From Bradyrhizobium sp. CB2312 (GTDB lineage Bacteria; Pseudomonadota; Alphaproteobacteria; Rhizobiales; Xanthobacteraceae), in contig NZ_CP121668.1 in NCBI RefSeq assembly GCF_029714425.1, positions 2,811,501 to 2,875,500 on the forward strand: a stretch of DNA of 64,000 bases. The letters are read 5' to 3'. The notes below the pieces were generated by a model. It worked only from the letters and a program-made list of their open reading frames with translations. It was not told the DNA's origin and ran no database searches. Every line of letters begins with the position of its first letter. Position 1 is the stretch's first letter. Shown one piece after another: positions 55,543 to 63,340 of this stretch. Made by a program: the position numbers and the translations under genes.

Positions 55543-56606
55543 GCGAGAGCCTCGCGGCTGCCGTGAGCTGCTCCGAAGCGAGTGTCCAGCCAAGCGTGGA
55601 GCGAGCGAAGGCCCTCGGTGACGGGGACCTGCGGCGACCATCCGAGTGCGGTCGACAGCGCACGCGTGTCGCTTACGTACCAGGGTTGATCGCCCGGACG
55701 CCAATCGGCAAAGCGGTAAGTGGCCTCGCGGCCGGTCAATTCCGCAATGTGGTCGATGAGCTCGCGAAGGCTGACCGCATTGGCGGGGCCGCCACCGAGA
55801 TTGAACACGCGGCCGCGCGCGAGCGCGATCCGGTCAAGCACTGCGAGCCACGCCGCCGTCGCATCCGACACATGCAGGGCGTCGCGAACTTGATGGCCGT
55901 CGCCGTAGATCGTCAGCGGCCTGCCGCGGATTGCGCTCAGCAGGAAATGCGCGATCCAGCCCTGATCCTCGGTGCCGAACTGACGCGGTCCGTAGATGCA
56001 GCTCATGCGCATCACTACGGTCTGAAGGCCATAGACCCGTGCATAGTCGTGGACGTACTGGTCCGCAGTTCCCTTGGAGCAGCCATACGGACTGTAGAAA
56101 TCCAGCGGCGCGTTTTCGGAGATGCCAACCGCCAGCAGGGGGCTCGTGGGCGTATAACGGCGGCCCATGAGTGCGATCTCGCTGTCCTCGATAAGGCGGC
56201 CGTAGACCTTGTTGGTGGACGCGAAGATGAAGGGGGCGCTGCTGTTGTGCAGCCGAACCGCTTCTAGCACGTTCAGGGTACCGCGTGCGTTGATTTCGAA
56301 ATCGGCGGCCGGGTCGCTCACGCTGTCGGTGACGGCGACCTGGGCCGCCAGATGCAGCACGGCGCGGGCCTCACACACGGCATCGATCACTGGAATAGGC
56401 TCGCGAATGTCCGCCACCGTAATGGTGACGAGATCGCCATATCTGGACTTCAACCATTGGGCGTTCTCGCGCACGCCGGCACGGGCCAGATTGTCCAACA
56501 CCAGGACACGCTCGCCGCGGTTTGCCAGCCGGTCGGCGAGATTGCAGCCGATGAAGCCGCAACCACCGGTGATCAGGACGGGTCTCTTGTCTCGCTCGTT
56601 CATCAC
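55539..56606 (-). CDS. NAD-dependent sugar epimerase (CDP-paratose-epimerase-like)
   Basis: A 355-residue extended SDR. NAD site PVLITGGCGFIGCNLADRL; catalytic YSPYGCSKGTADQY; CIYGPRQFGTEDQGWIAHFL resembles CDP-paratose 2-epimerase-like enzymes. It would reshape a nucleotide sugar. The start overlaps the next SDR gene by 4 bases; the two SDRs are clearly different in sequence and should catalyse separate steps. Confidence 0.83.
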   Translation of the reverse strand: MMNERDKRPVLITGGCGFIGCNLADRLANRGERVLVLDNLARAGVRENAQWLKSRYGDLVTITVADIREPIPVIDAVCEARAVLHLAAQVAVTDSVSDPAADFEINARGTLNVLEAVRLHNSSAPFIFASTNKVYGRLIEDSEIALMGRRYTPTSPLLAVGISENAPLDFYSPYGCSKGTADQYVHDYARVYGLQTVVMRMSCIYGPRQFGTEDQGWIAHFLLSAIRGRPLTIYGDGHQVRDALHVSDATAAWLAVLDRIALARGRVFNLGGGPANAVSLRELIDHIAELTGREATYRFADWRPGDQPWYVSDTRALSTALGWSPQVPVTEGLRSLHAWLDTRFGAAHGSREALA

Positions 56607-57715
56607 GCAACCAATCCTCGTTGCAGCAGTTCCCGGGTGGCACGCTCGGCCTGGTCATCGGCGATCTGGTCTGCGAGATAGTCGGCGAGCTCCTCGAGGC
56701 CGTCCTTGAAGGCCACGTGCGGCTCGAAGCCGAGGAGATCGCGCGATTTGCCGATATCGGCGAAGCAGTGCCTGATGTCCCCAGCGCGGTACTTTCGCGT
56801 GATCTCGGGCGCGATATCGCCGCGTCCCATGACCTCGGCAAGGTTCTCCGCGACCGACAGAATGGTCCGGCTTTGACCCGAGCCGACGTTGAAGACGTCC
56901 TGCGCATGCTCCGCTTCCAGTGCGATGCGACAGGCGCGGGCGACGTCGTGCACGTGGACGAAGTCGCGCCGTTGCTCGCCGTCCTCGAACACGAGCGGCG
57001 GCCGTCCGTTGAGCAGCCGTGCGGCAAAGATCGCGAGTACGCCTGTGTATGGATTCGACAGGGCCTGGCGCGGACCGAACACGTTGAAGAAGCGCAGCGC
57101 TACTGTCGGGATTCCGTAGGCCTTGCCGGTGATCAGGCACATGCGCTCCTGTGCAAACTTGTTCAGGGCATATACAGAGCTGAGCGAGGGCAGTTTGCTC
57201 TCCGGGGTGGCCACAGGATTGAGTGGATGGCCTGCCGTGTCATGCAAGTCCCATTCACCTCTACGGAGCTGCTCGATCGACCGTTCGTCGCCGGCGACGA
57301 CGCTTTGATCCGGTCTGCGATAGAGGCCCTCGCCGTAGATGCTCATGGAGGAGGCGACCACCAGCCGCTCGACCGGGCGCCTGGACAACGCCTGGAGGAG
57401 GACGGCGGTGCCGAGCTCGTTCGTCCGCACGTAAGGCGCGATGTCGTACATGCTCTGGCCGACGCCGACGGCGGAAGCAAGATGCAGGACCATGTCGGCG
57501 CCGCGCAGGGCGTGCTCGACGGCGACGCTGTCAGTGACGTCACCGACGATGAGCTCGGCCTCGTCGGCGAGATAGGAGGGGCGCTGGCGGCTGGCGCTGT
57601 GGACCTGCGGCGAGAGATTGTCGAGCAGACGGACTACGTAGCCGGCGGCGAGCAGCACATCCGTTGCATGAGAGCCGATGAAGCCCGCGCCCCCTGTGAT
57701 CAATACCCGCGTCAT
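56603..57715 (-). CDS. NAD-dependent epimerase/dehydratase
   Basis: A 370-residue extended SDR. NAD site [19 protein letters not shown]; catalytic Tyr-Lys in SVYALNKFAQERMC; NVFGPRQALSNPYTGVLAIF and FVHVHDVARACRIALE follow. It resembles UDP-glucose/dTDP-sugar epimerases. First gene after the only gap in the cluster, with possible promoter elements just upstream. Confidence 0.83.
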   Translation of the reverse strand: MTRVLITGGAGFIGSHATDVLLAAGYVVRLLDNLSPQVHSASRQRPSYLADEAELIVGDVTDSVAVEHALRGADMVLHLASAVGVGQSMYDIAPYVRTNELGTAVLLQALSRRPVERLVVASSMSIYGEGLYRRPDQSVVAGDERSIEQLRRGEWDLHDTAGHPLNPVATPESKLPSLSSVYALNKFAQERMCLITGKAYGIPTVALRFFNVFGPRQALSNPYTGVLAIFAARLLNGRPPLVFEDGEQRRDFVHVHDVARACRIALEAEHAQDVFNVGSGQSRTILSVAENLAEVMGRGDIAPEITRKYRAGDIRHCFADIGKSRDLLGFEPHVAFKDGLEELADYLADQIADDQAERATRELLQRGLVA

Positions 57716-57925
57716 TCACCGCTCCGTACAAGCGTAAGACCGACCCGTTCTGGGTCAATCTGTGATGTGAGGTGAAGCGCACTTACTGAGTGGTCGGACG
57801 ACCCGCGCGCCGGTCACGTTTGGAGTCAGAAGCGATGCAAGGAATGTTCGTTCCTCGAAATTGTACAAACGAATATTTCTCTAACCTGGATCAATAACCA
57901 GTGTGAATCGGCGCGCTGCAATCGG
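57716..57925 (-). promoter_or_regulatory. Only sizeable gap in the cluster; probable internal promoter
   Basis: This 210-bp AT-richer stretch separates deoB from the epimerase. On the minus strand TTGACC followed about 16 bases later by TACGCT lies just before the epimerase start, and a TACAAT box lies further upstream near 57865. A ttcgtt / aacgaa inverted repeat flanks that box. These would let the distal half be transcribed separately. Confidence 0.4.
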
Positions 57926-59131
57926 CTAGAAGTGTGCGCCGTGCAGGGCGGCGGGCAGGCCGAGGTGCCTTGCCGCGGTCGCGCCGATATCGGCAAAGCC
58001 GGTACGCCGGCCGATTGGCGAAGATGATTGCGTCGACCAGGCCAGGATGGGTACCTGCTCGCGGGTGTGATCGGTGCCGCTCCAGGTCGGATCGCAGCCG
58101 TGATCCGCGGTGATGATCAGAAGATCACTGCTTCGCAGGCGGGACAGCAACTCAGGGAGACGATCATCCAAGGCTTCGAGTGCCGCGGCATAGCCGGCCA
58201 CGTCGCGGCGATGGCCGTAGAGTGTGTCGAAATCGATGAAGTTGGCGAACAGCAATCCTCCGTCCGCCAGGCTCGCCAGCCCTTTCAGGGTGGCATCGAA
58301 CAACGCCATGTTGCCGTCGCCGCGCATGTTTCGCCCGGTCGCGCGATGCGCGAAGATGTCGTCGATCTTGCCGATTGTCACGATGTCACGGCCCTCGCTT
58401 GCGGCGAGGTCAAGCATGGTCGACCCGGGCGGCGGTACCGAAAAGTCGCGACGGTGCGCGGTCCGCTTGAAGTCCCTCGCGCCTGTGCCGATGAACGGCC
58501 GGGCGATCACGCGGCCGATGTTGAGGGAATCGATCAGCCGCCTTGCAATCGCGCAGATCTCGTAGAGACGTTCGAGGCCGAAAGTCTGCTCATGCGCGGC
58601 GATCTGGAACACGCTATCGGCGGAGGTGTAGCAGATCGGCTTCCCCGTCTGCATGTGACGCTCGCCGAACTCGGCGATGATTTCCGTGCCGGAGGCGTGG
58701 CAATTCCCGAGGATGCCGGACAGTCCGGCTTGCGCGCAGAAGTGCTCCGTCAATTCAGCGGGAAAGCACGGCGTCTTGCGCGGAAAATAGCCCCAGTCGA
58801 ACGGGACGGGTACTCCGGCAATCTCCCAATGACCCGACGGCGTATCCTTGCCCTTCGAGATCTCGCTGGCGCATCCGAATTGCCGGTCCTGCGACTGACC
58901 GTCCAGCCCCGGCGGTACGCGCCCCGTGGCGAGGCGGCAGGCCTCCCCGAGGCCCAGCGCCACGAGGTTGGGAAGCCGGAGCGGCCCCTTGCGTGCGGTA
59001 CTGTCCGCGCGTCCGGCCATGCAGGCTTCTGCGATATGACCGACAGTGTCGGCGCCGTCGTCGCCGTAGCGGGCAGCATCTGGCGCGCCGCCGATGCCGA
59101 CGGAGTCCATCACCAGGATCAGGGCACGCAT
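57926..59131 (-). CDS. deoB: Phosphopentomutase
   Basis: A 401-residue metalloenzyme of the alkaline-phosphatase superfamily that interconverts ribose-1-phosphate (or deoxyribose-1-phosphate) and the 5-phosphate. Motifs: [20 protein letters not shown] (metal Asp), [14 protein letters not shown] (active-site Thr region) and [20 protein letters not shown] (metal ligands). Full length and intact. Normally a nucleoside-salvage gene beside deoA or deoD; here it is inside a glycan cluster, suggesting that a pentose-1-phosphate is an intermediate. Its start overlaps the glycoside hydrolase end by 13 bases. Confidence 0.9.
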   Translation of the reverse strand: MRALILVMDSVGIGGAPDAARYGDDGADTVGHIAEACMAGRADSTARKGPLRLPNLVALGLGEACRLATGRVPPGLDGQSQDRQFGCASEISKGKDTPSGHWEIAGVPVPFDWGYFPRKTPCFPAELTEHFCAQAGLSGILGNCHASGTEIIAEFGERHMQTGKPICYTSADSVFQIAAHEQTFGLERLYEICAIARRLIDSLNIGRVIARPFIGTGARDFKRTAHRRDFSVPPPGSTMLDLAASEGRDIVTIGKIDDIFAHRATGRNMRGDGNMALFDATLKGLASLADGGLLFANFIDFDTLYGHRRDVAGYAAALEALDDRLPELLSRLRSSDLLIITADHGCDPTWSGTDHTREQVPILAWSTQSSSPIGRRTGFADIGATAARHLGLPAALHGAHF

Positions 59132-60072
59132 GTCGGCTCTCTGATGGGAGGATCAGCTGCCGCTGGGGAGGATGCAAGGCCGGTTCTCGTACAGTAGCGA
59201 TCGACCATCGACGCGCAGAAATCGGCAAATTCGTTAACATCGAGCGGCGGGCTGGTGTGATGGGGCTCGATGCCCCGATGCTCGGGCGTGAAGCAGAACG
59301 TGACCGTAACCTGAAACTCCGCCAACGCCTCCATCTGGCGATCGAACCAGTCGAGCGCATTGGGACGGAAGCTGTCAGCCCATGACAGACCGGTCCGCAA
59401 GTGGGTCACGCCGAGACGACGGATCCAGTGCACCGCGTCGTGCAGGCGGTGATCCTCGAAGTGGAACCACTGGCACAATCCCATGGCGGGCACATAGGCG
59501 CCGAACAGATCAGCGGCTGCCTTCGGCGTGCCGTCCTCGCGCAGCAGGCCCATGTGGAAATGCCTGTAGTAGGAGGAGCCTTCGGCCTCTTTGTGGCGAG
59601 TCGTTGCTTCCCAGGCGGAGGGAAGGTCATAAAGGCTATACCAATGGATGCGCGGGGCACGGCCAATCAGAAGCTCGGCGGTGCGCGACAGGCCCCAGGC
59701 TTGCACCTCTTCGGCGCCGAACGAGGAGACGCCGACCTCCGTCACCCAGACGGGTAGGGTGGTGACCGACTTGATTTCCTCGATCTTGGCGGGCCACTCG
59801 CCGATCTGCCACAGGTTCCAGTCGAGTGGAAAGCCGTGCACGGCGACCGCGTCGAAATGGTCGAGCACGCCGCGGCTTTGCATGTTGCGCATGAAAGACG
59901 GATCAATCGGCGAGATGCCGCCGAGCACGACTGGTAGCGTATGCCGTGCATTGCGGATCGCCTGGGCGGCTGCGGTCGCAAGGTCCGCGAACATGGCCCA
60001 ATCGGGATCGATCTGAAGATCCCAATGCGACTTGTTGTTCGGCTCGTTCCAAATCTTGGCCGCCTCGATCAT
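59119..60072 (-). CDS. Glycoside-hydrolase-like protein with permuted barrel order
   Basis: A 317-residue protein without signal peptide. It begins directly with [20 protein letters not shown], the acid/base motif of clan-A (GH39/GH5-like) enzymes, normally found mid-barrel; the likely nucleophile is Glu in [14 protein letters not shown]. The usual N-terminal barrel elements, [20 protein letters not shown] and [13 protein letters not shown], come last. This looks like a circular permutation rather than a truncation. It may be a beta-xylosidase-like hydrolase or transglycosidase acting on a cluster intermediate. The start overlaps the methyltransferase stop. Confidence 0.75.
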   Translation of the reverse strand: MIEAAKIWNEPNNKSHWDLQIDPDWAMFADLATAAAQAIRNARHTLPVVLGGISPIDPSFMRNMQSRGVLDHFDAVAVHGFPLDWNLWQIGEWPAKIEEIKSVTTLPVWVTEVGVSSFGAEEVQAWGLSRTAELLIGRAPRIHWYSLYDLPSAWEATTRHKEAEGSSYYRHFHMGLLREDGTPKAAADLFGAYVPAMGLCQWFHFEDHRLHDAVHWIRRLGVTHLRTGLSWADSFRPNALDWFDRQMEALAEFQVTVTFCFTPEHRGIEPHHTSPPLDVNEFADFCASMVDRYCTRTGLASSPAAADPPIREPTCVP

Positions 60073-60836
60073 CAGCTTGTGCTCCGGGATGGATAGACGG
60101 GACCATCGATTTGAGGCCGTTCAGTGCGCTTGCAGAGATAGACTTCCTCTTCCGGATGCGCGGTGATGGCAAAGCCGGCGCTGCGCAGCATGGCCTCGAC
60201 GCAGGCCCTGTTAGGCACCCACCAGTTGGTGGGATCGTCGGCATATTTGTGCTCGATGAAGTGCAGCCTGGGATAACCGGCGGAATCGAACTGGTCGGTG
60301 GTCCAGAAATCGTAGTTCTTGTCGATCGCGTCGACATGGCTGGCGCCCCGCTGCATCGACTGGAACAGCAGGAGATCCCTGGCAACGTGCTCGTGAATGA
60401 GATCCAGCGCCAGCAGCGGATGACGCAAGTGATAGAGCACGCCCATGAAGATCACGAGATCGAATTTTTCGCGGAGCTGTCCCACATCATAGGCCGACAT
60501 CTTGCGAAATTCGATCCTGAGACCGGTCACGTCGGCGGCGAAGCGCGCCTGGGCCAGGTACTCCTCGTCGGTGTCGACCCCAAGCACGCGCTCGGCGCCG
60601 CGCCGCTTCATCTCCATGGCGTAGAAACCGGCATTGCAGCCGATATCGAGCACGGTCTTGCCTTCGAGGCGGTCCGGAATGATTCCCGAGAAGCGCCGCC
60701 ATTTCACATTGGGATAGTCGCCAAGGAAGTGGGTCGGTGCGGTCGGCACGCCGTTGAGATCGAGGTTGTGAAACCACGGGCCGAGCGCGTCGACGCGCCT
60801 GCGGATTTCCTCACGTGTGAGCAGCGCTCCAGTCAT
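60072..60836 (-). CDS. SAM-dependent methyltransferase (Rta_06860-like)
   Basis: A 254-residue class I methyltransferase. It opens VDALGPWFHNLDLNGVPTAP, resembling the CmoB group, and has the SAM motif KTVLDIGCNAGFYAMEMKRR and FDLVIFMGVLYHLRHPLLAL. I recall a family named after Ramlibacter Rta_06860 that is linked to the same kind of cluster. Probably methylates or carboxymethylates a sugar or cyclitol. Overlaps the nucleotidyltransferase by 4 bases. Confidence 0.8.
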   Translation of the reverse strand: MTGALLTREEIRRRVDALGPWFHNLDLNGVPTAPTHFLGDYPNVKWRRFSGIIPDRLEGKTVLDIGCNAGFYAMEMKRRGAERVLGVDTDEEYLAQARFAADVTGLRIEFRKMSAYDVGQLREKFDLVIFMGVLYHLRHPLLALDLIHEHVARDLLLFQSMQRGASHVDAIDKNYDFWTTDQFDSAGYPRLHFIEHKYADDPTNWWVPNRACVEAMLRSAGFAITAHPEEEVYLCKRTERPQIDGPVYPSRSTS

Positions 60837-61642
60837 GCAGTCGCTCCATTGTCCATTGCAGGGGCCGGTCGAGCCCCATCGGACGAGGCGCCGGCCCGCA
60901 ACCGCGACCGGCCTTCGGTGCCGGTGCTCTCGGCCAGAAGAGCCATCGCGGTGCGATAGCCGTCGACGGTCCCGACATCGACATAGGATTCGCCTGCCTT
61001 GATCCCGATGCCGAGCCCGCCTGCCTGGAGATAGGCGTTAACCAGCGTCCCAAAATACTCGTCGCGTCGGTCTTGTTGGTTCCAGAGCGCGTGCAATTGG
61101 CGAAAGCCGGTGGCCGACATTCGGAATGCACCCCAGATCCACCGCGATGTCGGATTCGGCTGCTTGACCTGGATCTCCCGCACGCTGTCGCCATCGAGCA
61201 CGACAGCGTCGAAAAATTCCGGGCGCTCGACGGGAAAGAGCAGGAAGGAGAGGTCGGCATCGGGCAAGGCCTGCAAAGCGGCTTTTGGAAACCAGACGGT
61301 ATCGGGCAGGCCGACGACGACGTCTTCATCATGGCCAACGACGGTGCCGGCCCTGAAGACGGCGTCGCACAGGCCGGAGGCGTCGGGCTGGACGACATAG
61401 GCGAGTTGGGCGCTGCCGTAGTGATCGCCGAAATATTCGAGAATGTCGGACTTGCCCGGCGAGATCACGAAGCAGATCTTGTCCGCGCCGCCGAGGATCA
61501 GGCGCTCCAGCAGATACTCGGAGACCGCGCAGGGACGCTCGGTGCCATCGTCACGCCGACTGCCGACGGGCAGCAGCTCCTTGGAGAAAGCCAGCGGCTG
61601 GATACGACTGCCGCGGCCCGCGGCCGGGACGATGCCCCACAT
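60833..61642 (-). CDS. Sugar-phosphate nucleotidyltransferase
   Basis: A 269-residue RmlA/GalU-type enzyme. The nucleotide-binding signature is GIVPAAGRGSRIQPLAFSKE, followed by KELLPVG and VVVGLPDTVWFPK. It would activate a sugar-1-phosphate to an NDP-sugar. ATG 61642 begins exactly at the fold; the frame upstream overlaps the glycosyltransferase gene. Nucleotide and sugar specificity cannot be assigned. Confidence 0.85.
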   Translation of the reverse strand: MWGIVPAAGRGSRIQPLAFSKELLPVGSRRDDGTERPCAVSEYLLERLILGGADKICFVISPGKSDILEYFGDHYGSAQLAYVVQPDASGLCDAVFRAGTVVGHDEDVVVGLPDTVWFPKAALQALPDADLSFLLFPVERPEFFDAVVLDGDSVREIQVKQPNPTSRWIWGAFRMSATGFRQLHALWNQQDRRDEYFGTLVNAYLQAGGLGIGIKAGESYVDVGTVDGYRTAMALLAESTGTEGRSRLRAGASSDGARPAPAMDNGATA

Positions 61643-61643
61643 G

Positions 61644-62747
61644 TCAGGCCTCCTCGGATTGCGGGTGACGCGTGCCGCTGGATGCCGCCTGCTCGAGCAG
61701 CGCCACCAGTTCGCGCGCCCGTTTATCGGATGTGTGCTGATCCATCGTCCGCTCATAGGCGCGCCTGGCGATGGACTGGAGGTCGGGGCTCGACATCGCC
61801 AACGCAGCCAAAGTGTCCTGTGCGTCGTGGGCGATCAGGATCTCCCTGCCGGGCGTGAAGAACTCTTCGATGCCTGGCCAGTCGTCGCTCAGGAGCGGGA
61901 CGCCACAGGCCGCCGCCTCGAATAGACGGCCGGAGGGGCACCAGCCCATCTCCGCCATGGCTTTGCGGGTCACGTTGAGGGTCAGGCGTGAGGACGCAAA
62001 GAAAGGCGCGTGCTCTGATGGCGGCAGATGCCGCACGAAGTAGATGTTGGGCGACCACGGAAAGCCGTCAGGATATTGCGCCCCACCGATCAGGAAACGC
62101 AGGTCTTGTCGCACTCGAGCCGGTTCGACGAATAGCGCCTCGAGCCCGCGCTGGCGGTCTTCCGAGTATGTGCCGAGATAGGACAGGTCCGCGCGATAGT
62201 GCGGCTCGGGCGGCACCGGACGGTGAATATCGCTATCGACGTGGCCGTACAGGGGGCGGATATCGCGGGCGCCGAGCCGGTAGCGAAATTCCTGGACTAC
62301 GCGCGGTCCGCCGGTGAAGCTGAGGACGAGCGCGAAATCGCGCAGACCTCGTGTGTCGATATAAGGAACGGATTCTTCCGCCATGAGCCGTGCCAGCGTG
62401 ATCGGGGTATCGAGATCATAGAAGACGGGAACGGCGCGCCTTTCGGACATGATCAGGTCGGTCGCCGCAATTGCGTCGGGACAGTAGGACGTCACGATCG
62501 CAACATCGGCATCCGCGATGTCATTGCGGGCGAGGGAGCGGGTCTCCTCCCAATTCGAAAAAAGCCGCAGCTGCCCACCGGGCAGCTCATTGAAGTCCCG
62601 GGCACCGGCATAATAGGGCACGTCGCGCTCGTAGAAGACGACGATGTGGCCGAGACGCATAAGATGCTTGCAGAGGCCGCGCCACAGGGTCGCGTGGCCG
62701 TTGCCCCAGGAGGAGGAGATGGTTAGGCCGAAAATGACGATCTTCAC
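61644..62747 (-). CDS. Glycosyltransferase (CgeB/Glyco_trans_1_2 type)
   Basis: A 367-residue GT-B enzyme very like that of 49814: [70 protein letters not shown]. The pair lies at opposite ends of the cluster and probably arose by duplication, with specialisation for different acceptors. Overlaps the phosphatase stop by 4 bases and ends 2 bases before the nucleotidyltransferase ATG. Confidence 0.83.
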   Translation of the reverse strand: MKIVIFGLTISSSWGNGHATLWRGLCKHLMRLGHIVVFYERDVPYYAGARDFNELPGGQLRLFSNWEETRSLARNDIADADVAIVTSYCPDAIAATDLIMSERRAVPVFYDLDTPITLARLMAEESVPYIDTRGLRDFALVLSFTGGPRVVQEFRYRLGARDIRPLYGHVDSDIHRPVPPEPHYRADLSYLGTYSEDRQRGLEALFVEPARVRQDLRFLIGGAQYPDGFPWSPNIYFVRHLPPSEHAPFFASSRLTLNVTRKAMAEMGWCPSGRLFEAAACGVPLLSDDWPGIEEFFTPGREILIAHDAQDTLAALAMSSPDLQSIARRAYERTMDQHTSDKRARELVALLEQAASSGTRHPQSEEA

Positions 62748-63340
62748 GCCGGCACCCGCTGGTTGATCCCAGTGATCCTGAATCCGCGTCGATCGGCACT
62801 GAGCGTGCTGACACTAGAGGGATCGATCTTGATCGAAAGAAAGTCATCGAGCCGCATACGTGCGTAATGCAATAGCGCGGCGCGAATGGGCTCGGCGTGG
62901 CTGATTGCGATCATCGAGTCCGCAAGAGGATCAGAGCGCAGTTGCTCCAGATGATGGACAACGCGATTCTGCAGCGAGCGCATGCTCTCGCCCCCCGGTG
63001 GACGAGTGCTGCCCCGGCGGCTGTTCCAGCGTGACCATTGCGGATCCTTGCTGAGTTCCTTGAAAGACCGGCCGGTCCATTCGCCATAGTCGAGCTCGTC
63101 GAGAGCGGGAACGATCTCGATCGGCAATCCGAAGCGCGCGGCCAGAATGCTGGCCGATTGCATACAGCGCCTCTGCGGGCTCGACTGGATCAGCGACGGC
63201 CGGGGGCTGACGTTGGCCGCACAACGGGCAATCTCCTCGCAGCCGATGTCATCGAGCGTGACGCCGCTCATTCGGCCGCACAGCGTGCGGCCGAGCAGGG
63301 CATGGTGACCGTGACGCACGAGATGGATGATCCTCGCCAT
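62744..63340 (-). CDS. Histidine phosphatase family protein
   Basis: A 198-residue phosphoglycerate-mutase-like phosphatase. The catalytic motif is LVRHGHH at the N-terminus; the second His is in ISHAEPIRAA; SSPQRRCMQSASILA and ELDYGEWTGRSF are typical. ATG 63340 ([11 protein letters not shown]) overlaps the inositol-phosphate synthase stop. Next to that gene it may release free inositol or dephosphorylate another intermediate. Confidence 0.85.
   Translation of the reverse strand: MARIIHLVRHGHHALLGRTLCGRMSGVTLDDIGCEEIARCAANVSPRPSLIQSSPQRRCMQSASILAARFGLPIEIVPALDELDYGEWTGRSFKELSKDPQWSRWNSRRGSTRPPGGESMRSLQNRVVHHLEQLRSDPLADSMIAISHAEPIRAALLHYARMRLDDFLSIKIDPSSVSTLSADRRGFRITGINQRVPA

Noticed and set aside
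58028..59197. 389-codon plus-strand frame
   Set aside because: Fully antisense to deoB, which has all phosphopentomutase motifs.
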